Source of the DNA: Pseudobdellovibrionaceae bacterium
GTDB lineage: Bacteria > Bdellovibrionota > Bdellovibrionia > Bdellovibrionales > UBA1609
NCBI GenBank assembly: GCA_947444305.1
Contig: CANEZP010000005.1
Span: forward strand, 1 to 64,000
Length of the DNA: 64,000 nt
Reading direction: 5' to 3'
Both the position numbers and the translations under genes were made by a program. Under the pieces are notes generated by a model, which did no database searches, had not been told where the DNA came from, and worked only from the letters and a program-made list of their open reading frames with translations. The first letter of the stretch is position 1; every line of letters starts with the position of its first letter. Of the stretch, positions 51,930-60,232 are shown piece after piece.

Positions 51930-52744
51930 GGCAGGCGCGGGAATTTATCAAAGTTAGGTTTGCGCCGTTCAACGAAGGCTTGCTTACCCTCTTTGGCTTC
52001 TTCGCTCATGTAGTAAAGCATCGTCGCGTTACCGGCGAGATCAAGTAATCCCATTTGCCCGTCGCAATCGGCGTTCAGCGCCGCCTTCAAGCAACGGATC
52101 GCGATAGGCGAATGTTGCAAGATTTCGCGCGACCATTGAAGCGTCTCTTTTTCGAGCTCGGCAAGCGGAACGATTTTGTTCACCAATCCCATGTCCATCG
52201 CTTCTTGCGCGTTGTACTGACGGCAAAGGTACCAGATTTCGCGCGCTTTCTTTTGCCCGACGATGCGGGCGAGGTACGACGAACCGAGACCGCCGTCGAA
52301 AGAGCCGACCTTGGGACCGGTTTGACCGAATTTGGCGTTGTCGGCCGCGATCGTTAAATCGCAAACGACGTGCAATACGTGACCGCCGCCGATCGCGTAA
52401 CCGGCCACCATGGCGATCACGGGCTTCGGCATAAACCGGATTTGTTTTTGGACATCGAGGATATTTAAGCGCGGTACACCGTCGTCACCGACGTAACCCG
52501 CGTGGCCACGAACCTTTTGATCGCCACCCGAGCAGAAGGCATCGGGACCTTCGCCCGTCAGGATGACGACGCCGATGCGCGGATTTTCGCGGGCTTCTTC
52601 AAGCGCGTCTTTCATCTCTTTCACCGTTTGGGGGCGAAAAGCGTTGCGTACTTCGGGGCGGTTAATCGTGATTTTCGCGATGCCGTCTTCGGTGACTTGA
52701 AATTTAATGTCTTTGTATTTTTTGAGGTCGGTCCAATTTTCCAT
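51926..52744 (-). CDS. menB: Naphthoate synthase (DHNA-CoA synthase)
   Basis: MenB cyclises o-succinylbenzoyl-CoA to DHNA-CoA. The 272-aa crotonase-fold protein has [32 protein letters not shown], the glycine loop [30 protein letters not shown] and the C-terminal FVERRKPNF-type end that distinguishes MenB. GGGAAG lies upstream of the ATG. Confidence 0.98.
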   Translation of the reverse strand: MENWTDLKKYKDIKFQVTEDGIAKITINRPEVRNAFRPQTVKEMKDALEEARENPRIGVVILTGEGPDAFCSGGDQKVRGHAGYVGDDGVPRLNILDVQKQIRFMPKPVIAMVAGYAIGGGHVLHVVCDLTIAADNAKFGQTGPKVGSFDGGLGSSYLARIVGQKKAREIWYLCRQYNAQEAMDMGLVNKIVPLAELEKETLQWSREILQHSPIAIRCLKAALNADCDGQMGLLDLAGNATMLYYMSEEAKEGKQAFVERRKPNFDKFPRLP

Positions 52745-52753
52745 AAGGCTTCC

Positions 52754-52954
52754 CTACTTGTTCGCTAAGGCTAATTTTTTAAGGAGTTCTTCTTTTTCGA
52801 TCGCCACGGTGTATTTAAAACCGCCGATAAATAATTTGATGTGCCCATCCACGCGCTGGCTGGCCGGCACAACTTCAAACGCACCGACTTGATCGGGACG
52901 AATGTAGATCGTTTGATTCTCGGTGGTTTTGAGTTCGACGAAACCGTCTTGCAT
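52754..52954 (-). CDS. Small protein of unknown function inside the men operon
   Basis: The 66-aa protein starts at 52954 behind GAGGAG. It reads FVELKTTENQTIYIRPDQVGAFEVVPASQ, then IKLFIGGFKYTVAIEKEELLKKL: two beta-hairpins and a short helix, loosely like FlbD-type small proteins. I recognise no family. It sits between menH and menB on the same strand with its own good ribosome-binding site, so it is probably a real and co-expressed gene. A role in menaquinone synthesis is inference from position only. Confidence 0.8.
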   Translation of the reverse strand: MQDGFVELKTTENQTIYIRPDQVGAFEVVPASQRVDGHIKLFIGGFKYTVAIEKEELLKKLALANK

Positions 52955-52978
52955 AATGCTCCTCATCGTTATCGATAT

Positions 52979-53677
52979 CTATCGATCGATCCATTTGGCG
53001 ACGAAGTCCGAAGCGTCGCTGATCAACCGGTGTCCCGAGTTTGGAATGATAGTTATTTGCCCCTGAACCGGCAGATCCTGCAAGGTTTTCGCCATTTCCA
53101 AATATTTTTGATCCAAGGCGCCAAAGGCCCACTGCACCGAGGGTCCGAGTCGGCGCACGTGTTCTTTATCGAACGGATGTTTGGTGACCGACCAATTCGT
53201 TAACGAGAGCGGAAGAACCTCACGCAACTTTTCGGAGTGCCGGCGCGCCGATGTGTCGGAGTGGGTGAAGACACTTTGCTCCTGCCAAGCCGTCTCGAGT
53301 TCACGCCACGGCTGCGATTCAAAACGCTCGCGCCAAAGCTCTTCCCAGACGGCGCGGGCTTGTAGGTCTTCTTTTCCGATGAACGCGGCCCCCGACATGA
53401 GTAGCGCTCCGGCAAAACGGCCGGGGTTGGCGATGATCGCGTTAAGCGCGAGCCGTGCGCCCATCGAATAACCGACGATGCGAAGGGGTTCGCGACCGGC
53501 GTGGTGATGGAGCCAGCTTAAAAAATTCTTCGTCCACGCGGTCAGATCGTGCTTGGGTGAAAGCGGGCCGTCTTCGTAGAGATCAGGCACCAGCACCTCT
53601 TGACCGAGCGAAATTTTTCCGAGGACCGAATTCCAATCTTGGGGCTGGCCCCAAAAGCCGTGCAGTAAAACCGTCAC
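52979..53677 (-). CDS. menH: SHCHC synthase (MenH)
   Basis: MenH eliminates pyruvate from SEPHCHC to give SHCHC. The 232-aa alpha/beta-hydrolase has LLHGFWGQPQDWNS, the nucleophile elbow GYSMGARLAL and a C-terminal PNSGHRLISD with the His. The GTG at 53677 makes a GTGA overlap with menD and gives a family-like N-terminus; an upstream TTG at 53701 is less likely. Confidence 0.9.
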   Translation of the reverse strand: MTVLLHGFWGQPQDWNSVLGKISLGQEVLVPDLYEDGPLSPKHDLTAWTKNFLSWLHHHAGREPLRIVGYSMGARLALNAIIANPGRFAGALLMSGAAFIGKEDLQARAVWEELWRERFESQPWRELETAWQEQSVFTHSDTSARRHSEKLREVLPLSLTNWSVTKHPFDKEHVRRLGPSVQWAFGALDQKYLEMAKTLQDLPVQGQITIIPNSGHRLISDASDFVAKWIDR

Positions 53678-55194
53678 TTCGAAACCTCCCAGGCTTGCCA
53701 AAATTCTTCGGTCTGGCGGGCGTCGGGAATTATTTCGATAACCTGCCGCCCGTCACGGACGGGTGAGGGTTTTTCTAAACGCCGGTAATCCAGCGACCAC
53801 ATCTTTGCCCAGTGCTCGAAGCGCAATTGGTGCGCGTTCAAGAACATCGGATTGCGAAACATGCGGTTAAAAATTTGCCCGCCACCGTTATTGATGACGA
53901 CTAAGTTAAAACTTTTAAGCGGGCGCTGACTTAAGGCCCAGGGGCCGCTCAGGTCGTAAAGTAAAGAGAGATCTCCGATCAACGCCCAGTTTGACCGGTC
54001 CTCTGCCGCCGCGCCGGCGAAGGTCGACACGAGGCCGTCGATGCCGTTGGTTCCGCGGTTCGCGAAGACATCACGGGTGGCCCCGGCGAACGCTGCGAAA
54101 TCCCACTCGCGAATCGGCAAGCTGTTGCCGAGGAACAAACGCCCGTCGCGCGGCAACTGCCGGCTTAACCATTCGACCCACGCCGGCTCGCTTAGGTCAT
54201 ACTCTTTGAACAAAACCTCGCGACGTTGCGCCAGGTCTTCGTCTTTTTGCTTCTCTACCGGATTCCAAAAATCAAATTTGAGTTGGCGCGGCAGATCTTC
54301 GAGCGCGTGAACCATCGTTACACGCGGCGAACCCCCGTAAGGGATATTCGAAAAACAATGCACCGGTAAATCGGAGTTTTCCAGATCACGCCAGTAACGA
54401 AGCGTCGGAACGGAGCCCACGCGGATTACGCCGTCGAAATTGAGATGGGCGATGGACTTCTCGCCGGCGCGTAGCTCAAACTCCCGTAGCGAAGCATGGC
54501 CCCGCAAACGCGAGGTTCCTTCGAGATAAAGGGGGCGCTTCCACCCGGCCAAAATCGGCTCTACGAACTTCGCCTCGTTTTCGGTCAAGCCACCTACGAT
54601 AACGAGTGGTCTTTTGCACTCGATGAACGGCGCAGCCGCGGACCTTGTTCGCGCACCCGCGGGTTCAAACGGAGAATCTCCCGCGCCCAAATTCCACGCG
54701 TGAAACTCGCCGCTCAACAATGGCTCGTCGAATGAAATGTTCACGTGCACCGGGCGGCGGGCCGCCAATATGGACAAGTCACCGTCCCAATCATTTTCGA
54801 TGTCAAATTGCCCGCCCACGTAGTGTGAAAAAAGGCCGGGCTGCGTGATCGTTTGCGGAGCGCCGCTGCCGCGGTAGCGCCGTGGGCGGTCGGCCGTGAT
54901 CATGAGGAGCGGCAAACGCTGAAAATCGGCTTCGATGCACGCGGGTAATAATTCGGCGGCGGCGGTGCCCGAAGTGGTGATGATGCCGACGGGCCGGCCC
55001 TCCGCCTGCATCCGCCCGAGCGCAAAGAAACCGGCGCTGCGCTCTTCAAAGAACGAGTAGGTTTTAAAAGTCGATTGTTCACTTAGAAGTTTGATGAACG
55101 GGGCATTGCGCGCGCCCGCGCACAAAATCAATTCACGAACGCCGGCGGCCCACGCGGAAGTCAGCACGTCCTGCGCCAGGCGCAAATTGCTCAC
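53674..55194 (-). CDS. menD: SEPHCHC synthase
   Basis: MenD is a thiamine-diphosphate enzyme adding a succinyl-semialdehyde unit from 2-oxoglutarate to isochorismate. The 506-aa protein has the MenD N-terminus VRELILCAGARNAPFIKLL, FEERSAGFFALG with the catalytic Glu, TTSGTAAAELLPACIEA, LMITADRP, LFLGNSLPIREWD, NRGTNGIDGLVS and the ThDP loop LIGDLSLLYDLSG ending NNGGGQIF. GTG 55194 was chosen because it overlaps the menF stop (GTGA) and gives the standard start; a GTG at 55251 would add 19 residues. Confidence 0.96.
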   Translation of the reverse strand: MSNLRLAQDVLTSAWAAGVRELILCAGARNAPFIKLLSEQSTFKTYSFFEERSAGFFALGRMQAEGRPVGIITTSGTAAAELLPACIEADFQRLPLLMITADRPRRYRGSGAPQTITQPGLFSHYVGGQFDIENDWDGDLSILAARRPVHVNISFDEPLLSGEFHAWNLGAGDSPFEPAGARTRSAAAPFIECKRPLVIVGGLTENEAKFVEPILAGWKRPLYLEGTSRLRGHASLREFELRAGEKSIAHLNFDGVIRVGSVPTLRYWRDLENSDLPVHCFSNIPYGGSPRVTMVHALEDLPRQLKFDFWNPVEKQKDEDLAQRREVLFKEYDLSEPAWVEWLSRQLPRDGRLFLGNSLPIREWDFAAFAGATRDVFANRGTNGIDGLVSTFAGAAAEDRSNWALIGDLSLLYDLSGPWALSQRPLKSFNLVVINNGGGQIFNRMFRNPMFLNAHQLRFEHWAKMWSLDYRRLEKPSPVRDGRQVIEIIPDARQTEEFWQAWEVSK

Positions 55195-56186
55195 AGCTCG
55201 ACGCCCAACGCGCGGAAGATGGAGTCGCGCTTCAGCTCTAACTCTTTCCACTCTTTAAGAACTTCGCTTTCGCGCACAATGCCGCAGCCGGCGCCCACGC
55301 GAAGCGAGGAATTTTCCCACTGTACATTTCGGATCGCGACCACGCAGAGCATTCGCTCACCGTCGGTAAAACCGAACGGTGCGCCGAACCGACGGCGGGT
55401 TGCGTGAAAGGGCTGACGCTCTAACCACTCGACCGCGGGTTTACGCGGCCAGCCCCCGAGCGCGGCGGTGGGATGAAGATGCGTGATGAGCTCTTCAAAC
55501 TTCGGCGCATTTTCTAATTTCACTTCGATCGGCGTGAAGAGGTGCTTCAGCGGCCCGTACTCACGCTCGATGGTTCGCCCGATGCTGATCGCACCCAAGG
55601 CCTTCAATTCCCGGCGGATGTGTTCGATCACCAAGCGGTGCTCGTGCATCTCTTTCGCATCGTCGATGAGCGGAGGGGTGCCGGTCTTGGCCGTCCCGGC
55701 GAGCGCCATCGTTCTTAATATCCCGCCTTCGACGGCGAACAAAATTTCGGGCGTGACGCCGGCGAGGCCCTCGTCGTCGAATTCAAATCCGTAGGCAAAT
55801 TGCCCGGGCAAATTTTTATTCGCGAACATCGTGCGCGAGAGCGGCCCGCTGAATTCAAAATCGGTCGAGACCATGGGCACGACCTTCTCGAACTCACCGC
55901 CTTTGATCTTGCCGGCAATACCTTCGAATAGGTCTTCGAAGCCGGCGGAGGAAGGCTCGGCCTTCGATATAAGCTTCGGAAGGGGTCGGCGCTCGAAAGT
56001 GACGTGTTCGCACTCCTCGCCTAACAGCCAAGGTTCGGGCGTAAGCAAAGAAAAATCGGGAGCGAAAAAACTTAATGAGTTTGGTGCAGGAGCCGTGGAA
56101 CGCTCACGGATCTTCAGCGTTTTATGGAACGTGTCGCCGTTCAGCCACGCTAGTCCACTCTGTATTTCACGTGCCTGTTTTAACAT
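55191..56186 (-). CDS. menF: Isochorismate synthase
   Basis: MenF converts chorismate to isochorismate, the entry step of menaquinone synthesis. The 331-aa chorismate-binding protein has FEKVVPMVS with the general-base Lys region, FAYGFEFDDEGLAGVTPEILF, TMALAGTAKTG, MHEHRLVIEHIRREL, HLHPTAALGGWPRKPA and VRVGAGCGIVRESEVLKEW-type ending. It is shorter than the 430-aa E. coli protein at the N-terminus. It is the first gene of the men operon; its ATG abuts CATATG shared with the divergent aroF side. Confidence 0.95.
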   Translation of the reverse strand: MLKQAREIQSGLAWLNGDTFHKTLKIRERSTAPAPNSLSFFAPDFSLLTPEPWLLGEECEHVTFERRPLPKLISKAEPSSAGFEDLFEGIAGKIKGGEFEKVVPMVSTDFEFSGPLSRTMFANKNLPGQFAYGFEFDDEGLAGVTPEILFAVEGGILRTMALAGTAKTGTPPLIDDAKEMHEHRLVIEHIRRELKALGAISIGRTIEREYGPLKHLFTPIEVKLENAPKFEELITHLHPTAALGGWPRKPAVEWLERQPFHATRRRFGAPFGFTDGERMLCVVAIRNVQWENSSLRVGAGCGIVRESEVLKEWKELELKRDSIFRALGVEL

Positions 56187-56252
56187 ATGAAAATCACTGC
56201 CACTTTTTTAATCCGTGACATGCCTGCTCTGGTTGACTTAAAACAGGGAAGA

Positions 56253-57050
56253 ATGAATCACAAGTTAAGCGGCGTCAAGGTAGGTTCGGGCACCATCGGC
56301 ACAGGCACCTTCTCGGTTTGGGCGGGGCCGTGCTCCGTTGAATCTGCCGAACAATTTGCGAAAACTGCGGCCCTCGTTAAACGCTTCGGCGGAGTGGGTT
56401 TGCGTGGTGGGTTATTCAAGCTACGTACCGACCCCACCGCGTTCCAAGGTTTGGGCCGCGAGGCCTACGACATCGCCAAAAAAGTAAAAGCCGACGTCGC
56501 CTTGCCCTTCGTTTCCGAGATCACCGATCCCCGTCAAATCAGCGATCTCCTCGACGTGGTCGATATGTTTCAAGTCGGTTCGCGCAATATGCACAACTAC
56601 GCGCTTCTCAAAGAACTCGGGCAAACTAAAAAGCCGATTTTGTTGAAGCGTGGTTTCGCCGCGACCTTCAAAGAATGGATGCTCGCCGCCGATTACATTT
56701 TTAAGGGCGGCAACGAAGCTATCGTCTTGTGCGAGCGCGGTATCCGCACGTTCGAAACAAGCACGCGCAACACTTTCGATATCAACTCAATTGCTTTAGC
56801 CAAGATTGAAACTCCGTTTCCCGTCATCGCCGATCCTTCGCACGGTACAGGCCGCGCGGATTTGGTCGTGCCCATTTCGCTCGCCGCCGCGGCCGCAGGC
56901 GCCGATGGTCTGCTGATCGAAGTGCACCCCGACCCCGCCACCGCCAAGTCCGACGGCAACCAGTCGCTGACCTTCGCGCAGTACGAAACGCTGATGACAA
57001 AACTTCCGAAGTTGCTTAATGCTTTGGACCGAAAGATGGCGGTGATCTGA
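56253..57050 (+). CDS. aroF: 3-Deoxy-7-phosphoheptulonate (DAHP) synthase
   Basis: This enzyme condenses PEP with erythrose 4-phosphate, the first step of the shikimate pathway. The protein is the compact KDO8PS-like type without a regulatory ACT domain: WAGPCSVES, RGGLFKLRTDPTAFQG, QVGSRNMHNYALLKELG, PILLKRGFAAT, CERGIRTFE, VIADPSHGTGR and IEVHPDP. I chose ATG 56253, with AGGGA upstream; ATG 56187 would add 22 residues and leave no gap to menF. The stop overlaps ubiE (TGATG). Confidence 0.95.
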   Translation: MNHKLSGVKVGSGTIGTGTFSVWAGPCSVESAEQFAKTAALVKRFGGVGLRGGLFKLRTDPTAFQGLGREAYDIAKKVKADVALPFVSEITDPRQISDLLDVVDMFQVGSRNMHNYALLKELGQTKKPILLKRGFAATFKEWMLAADYIFKGGNEAIVLCERGIRTFETSTRNTFDINSIALAKIETPFPVIADPSHGTGRADLVVPISLAAAAAGADGLLIEVHPDPATAKSDGNQSLTFAQYETLMTKLPKLLNALDRKMAVI

Positions 57051-57778
57051 TGCAACACGAAGGACCCAAGGCCGAAGAAATCAAAAATCTGTTCGCGGCG
57101 GTGGCCACCGGCTACGACAAAGCCAACGACGCAATGACCTTGGGGCTTGCCCACTTGTGGCGGCGTAAACTTGTTGCGTGGAGTGGCGCAAAAGCCGGCG
57201 ATCAAGTCTTAGACTGCGCGACCGGCACCGGCGATCTCGCACTTGAATTCAAACGCAGCGTGGGCACCACGGGTAAAGTCTTAGGCACCGACTTTTGCGC
57301 CGAGATGCTCGAGCTCGCACCGCCCAAGGCTAAAAAGGCCGGCCTCGACATCGATTTCCAAATCGCCGACGCCATGAATTTACAATTCGCCGACAAACGC
57401 TTCGACATCGCTTCGATCGCCTACGGAATCCGCAACGTTGCCGATCCCGAAAAAGCATTGAGCGAGATGGCCCGGGTCGTTAAACCCGGCGGCCGCGTGA
57501 TGATCTTAGAAACCGGCGACTCGCCCGATCACGCCCTTCGCCCCTTCTTTGATTTTTACTTCCGCAAGGTGATTCCGCGCGTGGGCGGCTGGGTCACCGG
57601 CAAGCGTTTCGCGTACGAATACCTGAACAATTCGTCGCGCGGTTTCCCGAGCCGGGACCGCTTCCTCGAATTGATGAAGAACACCGGCCGCTACGAAGAT
57701 CTCGAGTTCCGCGTTTTATTCGGCGGCGCAAGCTTCATCTACCGCGGCGTCGTAAAATCGAAACCCACGATCAACTAA
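57050..57778 (+). CDS. ubiE: Demethylmenaquinone methyltransferase
   Basis: UbiE/MenG performs the last C-methylation of menaquinone. The 242-aa methyltransferase has the family pattern VATGYDKANDAMTLGLAHLWRRKL, the SAM loop VLDCATGTGDLAL, GTDFCAEML, GIRNVADPEKALSEMARVVKPGGRVMILE, the FYFRKVIPRVGG stretch and a final EFRVLFGGASFIYRGVV. It is coupled to the DAHP synthase gene (TGATG), linking the start of aromatic synthesis with the end of the quinone pathway. Confidence 0.96.
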   Translation: MQHEGPKAEEIKNLFAAVATGYDKANDAMTLGLAHLWRRKLVAWSGAKAGDQVLDCATGTGDLALEFKRSVGTTGKVLGTDFCAEMLELAPPKAKKAGLDIDFQIADAMNLQFADKRFDIASIAYGIRNVADPEKALSEMARVVKPGGRVMILETGDSPDHALRPFFDFYFRKVIPRVGGWVTGKRFAYEYLNNSSRGFPSRDRFLELMKNTGRYEDLEFRVLFGGASFIYRGVVKSKPTIN

Positions 57779-57801
57779 CCTATCCTCGTTAAAAGACGAT
57801 C

Positions 57802-57821
57802 CTCCACGCCCACACGTGGAG
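57802..57821. repeat. Small inverted repeat between ubiE and the RAYT gene
   Basis: CTCCACG and CGTGGAG, 7-bp arms with a 6-nt loop, 24 bp after ubiE. It may be a 3' hairpin or part of the RAYT-associated repeat set. Confidence 0.5.
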
Positions 57822-57870
57822 TTCCGAGCATTCCCTTCTCCCCCTAAATATAAACTCCCAAGCATTCAAG

Positions 57871-57896
57871 TCTTCACGCCGCGGACGGCGTGAAGA
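57871..57896. repeat. REP-like palindrome (copy D) next to the RAYT gene
   Basis: Perfect 11-bp stem TCTTCACGCCG / CGGCGTGAAGA around CGGA, then AGGCC. The GAAGGCC tail is shared with copy B (40396). It lies about 100 bp upstream of the transposase start, where RAYT-linked REPs are normally found. Confidence 0.75.
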
Positions 57897-57994
57897 AGGC
57901 CCTCACACGGATGGTCACCCTCCCGCACAACAAAATCAGCCTCCTCGAAGACGAAAGCTGACAAAAGACCCCACCGAAATACCATCGGTCACGA

Positions 57995-58522
57995 ATGAAG
58001 CAGCTCAAACTCCTGAAAGCAGAAAAGAACTTCTACGGCGGCACCTTCCGCAACAAAAGAAAGGGCCGTCAGGGCAGCCGTCCGCTCGCCACGAAGCATT
58101 CGATGCATCTAGTTTTAAGGTCTAGCCAAGCGACGGGCGCAAAATCTTTTCTTAAGCACCGCAAAAAGGTGCGCGGGATCATCGATCGCTTCGCGAAAAA
58201 ATACGCGGTGAAGATTCACACGCTCGCGAATGTCGGGAATCATCTGCACCTGCATCTCCAGCTCGCAAACCGGTTCACGTATGAAGCTTTTATCCGCGCG
58301 GTGACGGGTTCGATCGCGTTGGCAATGACGGGCGCGAGTAAGCTTAAAAAGAACAAAGGAAGATTTTGGGACTACCGTCCGTTCACGCGCGTGGTGATCG
58401 GATTTCGGGCTTTTTTAGGAGTGCGGGATTATGTCTTAGTCAACCAACTCGAAAGCCAGGGGTTCGAGCGCGATGATGCGGAAATCGTCATCCGGGAGTT
58501 CGGGCCGCGGAGCTCGGCCTAG
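57995..58522 (+). CDS. REP-associated tyrosine transposase (RAYT, HUH/Y1 family)
   Basis: The 175-aa protein has the IS200-like Y1 fold signatures: KHSMHLVLRSS, the HUH metal motif in ANVGNHLHLHLQL, FIRAVTGSIALAMTGASK, FWDYRPFTRVV and a C-terminal RDYVLVNQLESQGF with the candidate nucleophile Tyr. RAYTs are single-copy, domesticated relatives of transposases that handle REP palindromes. This sub-family, starting QLKLLKAEKNFYGG, resembles proteins I recall from Bdellovibrio. The flanking palindrome at 57871 supports the call. It sits between the menaquinone and chorismate genes. Confidence 0.85.
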   Translation: MKQLKLLKAEKNFYGGTFRNKRKGRQGSRPLATKHSMHLVLRSSQATGAKSFLKHRKKVRGIIDRFAKKYAVKIHTLANVGNHLHLHLQLANRFTYEAFIRAVTGSIALAMTGASKLKKNKGRFWDYRPFTRVVIGFRAFLGVRDYVLVNQLESQGFERDDAEIVIREFGPRSSA

Positions 58523-58546
58523 CGAGCCCCCGGTCGGAGCGGCCGA

Positions 58547-59872
58547 TCAATCCGCTTCGCTGGCCGACTCGAACTTTTCGATCTGAGCGTCGGTCGGTCG
58601 TTGGATAAAGAACAAAATAACGATGGCGATCAGCATCGTGCCGGCGATTTTAAAATCTTCGGCCTTCGCGTGCGCCATCATCGCGACCGTACCGATCACG
58701 CCGAGCACGGGCACGAACTGCGGGATGCGCCAACGGGTGACCCGGCGTTTGCTGCGGCGATCATTCTTCTGGAACATGAACAAACTTGCGTTCATGCACA
58801 TGAACACCAACAAAACGAAAAGGCTGGTCGCGCGGGCGAGCGAAGCGACGTCGCCTACGTAGGCGAGCACGAGAAAAACGACGAAGACGATCGCGATGGC
58901 GACCCACGGCGTTTTCGTACGCGCGTGGACCTTAGAGACGAACTTAGGCAGCAGACCTAAATTACCGAGCCCGTACATCAAACGCGAAGCCATGATGAAA
59001 TTAAGCAGGGCCGTGTTGGTCACCGCAAACAGCGCGATCACGCTAAAGATTTTTGCAGGGAACCACGGCCACGCAATTCGAATGACGTCGACCAACGGTT
59101 CTTTCGAAACGGCGAGCTTGTCGGGCGCCATCACGCTGACCGCGACGATCGCGACCAACATATAGATAACGGACGCGATTAGCATCGCCAACATTAGGGC
59201 GAGCGGAACCGTGCGCTTAGGCTTAATCACTTCTTCGCTAACGTTGATCAGATCTTCGAAGCCGACGAAAGAATAAAAGGTAAGAACCGCGCCCGACAAA
59301 ACCAAGGTGGGCGTCAGCGCACCGGCGTTCGGGATAGATTGCACGTCGAAAAGGTTCACCTGGCCGATGTACGGTACGCCCGCCGCGATGATGAGAATTA
59401 ACCCGGTGACTTCGATCACCGTGCAAATCGTGTTTGCCCACATTGATTGTTTAATCCCGGCAAAAACAATCCCCGCCAGCAATAAACAGAATCCAAGGAT
59501 ACCGATCCATACGGGAATGAAATCGAGCATGCCGTTGAGGTAGCCGGAAAAAATATTTGCGGCGGCGGCCATCGAAGTCAGACCCGAAGCCATGGTGGCC
59601 ATGCCCGCGACGAACGCCAGGAACGGGTTTCGGAAAGCCTTCCAGATGATAAAGGAACTACCGGCCGCGCGCGGGTAACGTGCGCCGAGGGCGGCGTAAC
59701 AAAGCCCCGTTAACAACGCGAGCAAAAAGCTGACGAGAAACGCGAGCCATACGAAGTTGCCGAGCTGGCCCGCCGCTTTACCGACGAGGCCGTAAATGCC
59801 CGAACCTAATATATCGCCCACTCCGTAAAGAGTGAGCGCGAATAATCCAATGTGCCTTTGAAGCTTCGACAT
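58547..59872 (-). CDS. APC-superfamily amino-acid permease
   Basis: The 441-aa protein has 12 predicted membrane helices and the APC pattern LYGVGDILGSGIYGLVGKAAGQLG in helix 1, AALGARYPRAAGSSFIIWKAF in helices 2-3, and FYSFVGFEDLINVSEEVIKPKRTVPLAL in helices 6-7. These carry amino acids or polyamines by proton symport or exchange. The substrate is not readable from sequence. It is followed upstream by a small regulator gene on the same strand. Confidence 0.92.
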   Translation of the reverse strand: MSKLQRHIGLFALTLYGVGDILGSGIYGLVGKAAGQLGNFVWLAFLVSFLLALLTGLCYAALGARYPRAAGSSFIIWKAFRNPFLAFVAGMATMASGLTSMAAAANIFSGYLNGMLDFIPVWIGILGFCLLLAGIVFAGIKQSMWANTICTVIEVTGLILIIAAGVPYIGQVNLFDVQSIPNAGALTPTLVLSGAVLTFYSFVGFEDLINVSEEVIKPKRTVPLALMLAMLIASVIYMLVAIVAVSVMAPDKLAVSKEPLVDVIRIAWPWFPAKIFSVIALFAVTNTALLNFIMASRLMYGLGNLGLLPKFVSKVHARTKTPWVAIAIVFVVFLVLAYVGDVASLARATSLFVLLVFMCMNASLFMFQKNDRRSKRRVTRWRIPQFVPVLGVIGTVAMMAHAKAEDFKIAGTMLIAIVILFFIQRPTDAQIEKFESASEAD

Positions 59873-59928
59873 CCGGCTACGGTAGCACCCGGATGTGAAT
59901 TCGCGAACAATTGTTTTTTGAAGCTTTG

Positions 59929-60216
59929 TTAGTTGAGTTTGTTAGAGCGTTTGAAAACGCGGAGTAAGCTGACTTTTTCTTCAGAGAGAAAAAGTTCGAG
60001 AACTTGATCGGTCGAGAGTCTGTAGAGTTTTTTGATTCTAGGAAGTTTTTGAACGGGAAAGCGGCAGCGGCCACGTTCAACGTTCGAAATAAATTGCGGC
60101 GTGGAGTAACCGAGCTGATCCGAAACGTCGCGCTGAGTGAGCCCGACTTTTTCGCGCAGGGTTTTCCATTGATTGCCATTAACTCTAGAACTGGTTCGGT
60201 TTGATTTGGTATTCAT
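59929..60216 (-). CDS. XRE-family HTH regulator, small
   Basis: The 95-aa protein is almost entirely a Cro/C1-type helix-turn-helix: WKTLREKVGLTQRDVSDQLGYSTPQFISNVERGRCRFPVQKLPRI. No sensor or catalytic domain is attached. It lies 16 bp beyond the aroC stop and 56 bp before the permease gene, so it could control either or be autoregulatory. Confidence 0.9.
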   Translation of the reverse strand: MNTKSNRTSSRVNGNQWKTLREKVGLTQRDVSDQLGYSTPQFISNVERGRCRFPVQKLPRIKKLYRLSTDQVLELFLSEEKVSLLRVFKRSNKLN

Positions 60217-60232
60217 AGTTCGAACGGAATTA

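Noticed and set aside
57973-57989. ACCGA/TCGGT inverted repeat just before the RAYT gene as another REP copy
   Set aside because: A 5-bp stem with a 7-nt loop and no shared core is too weak to separate from chance.
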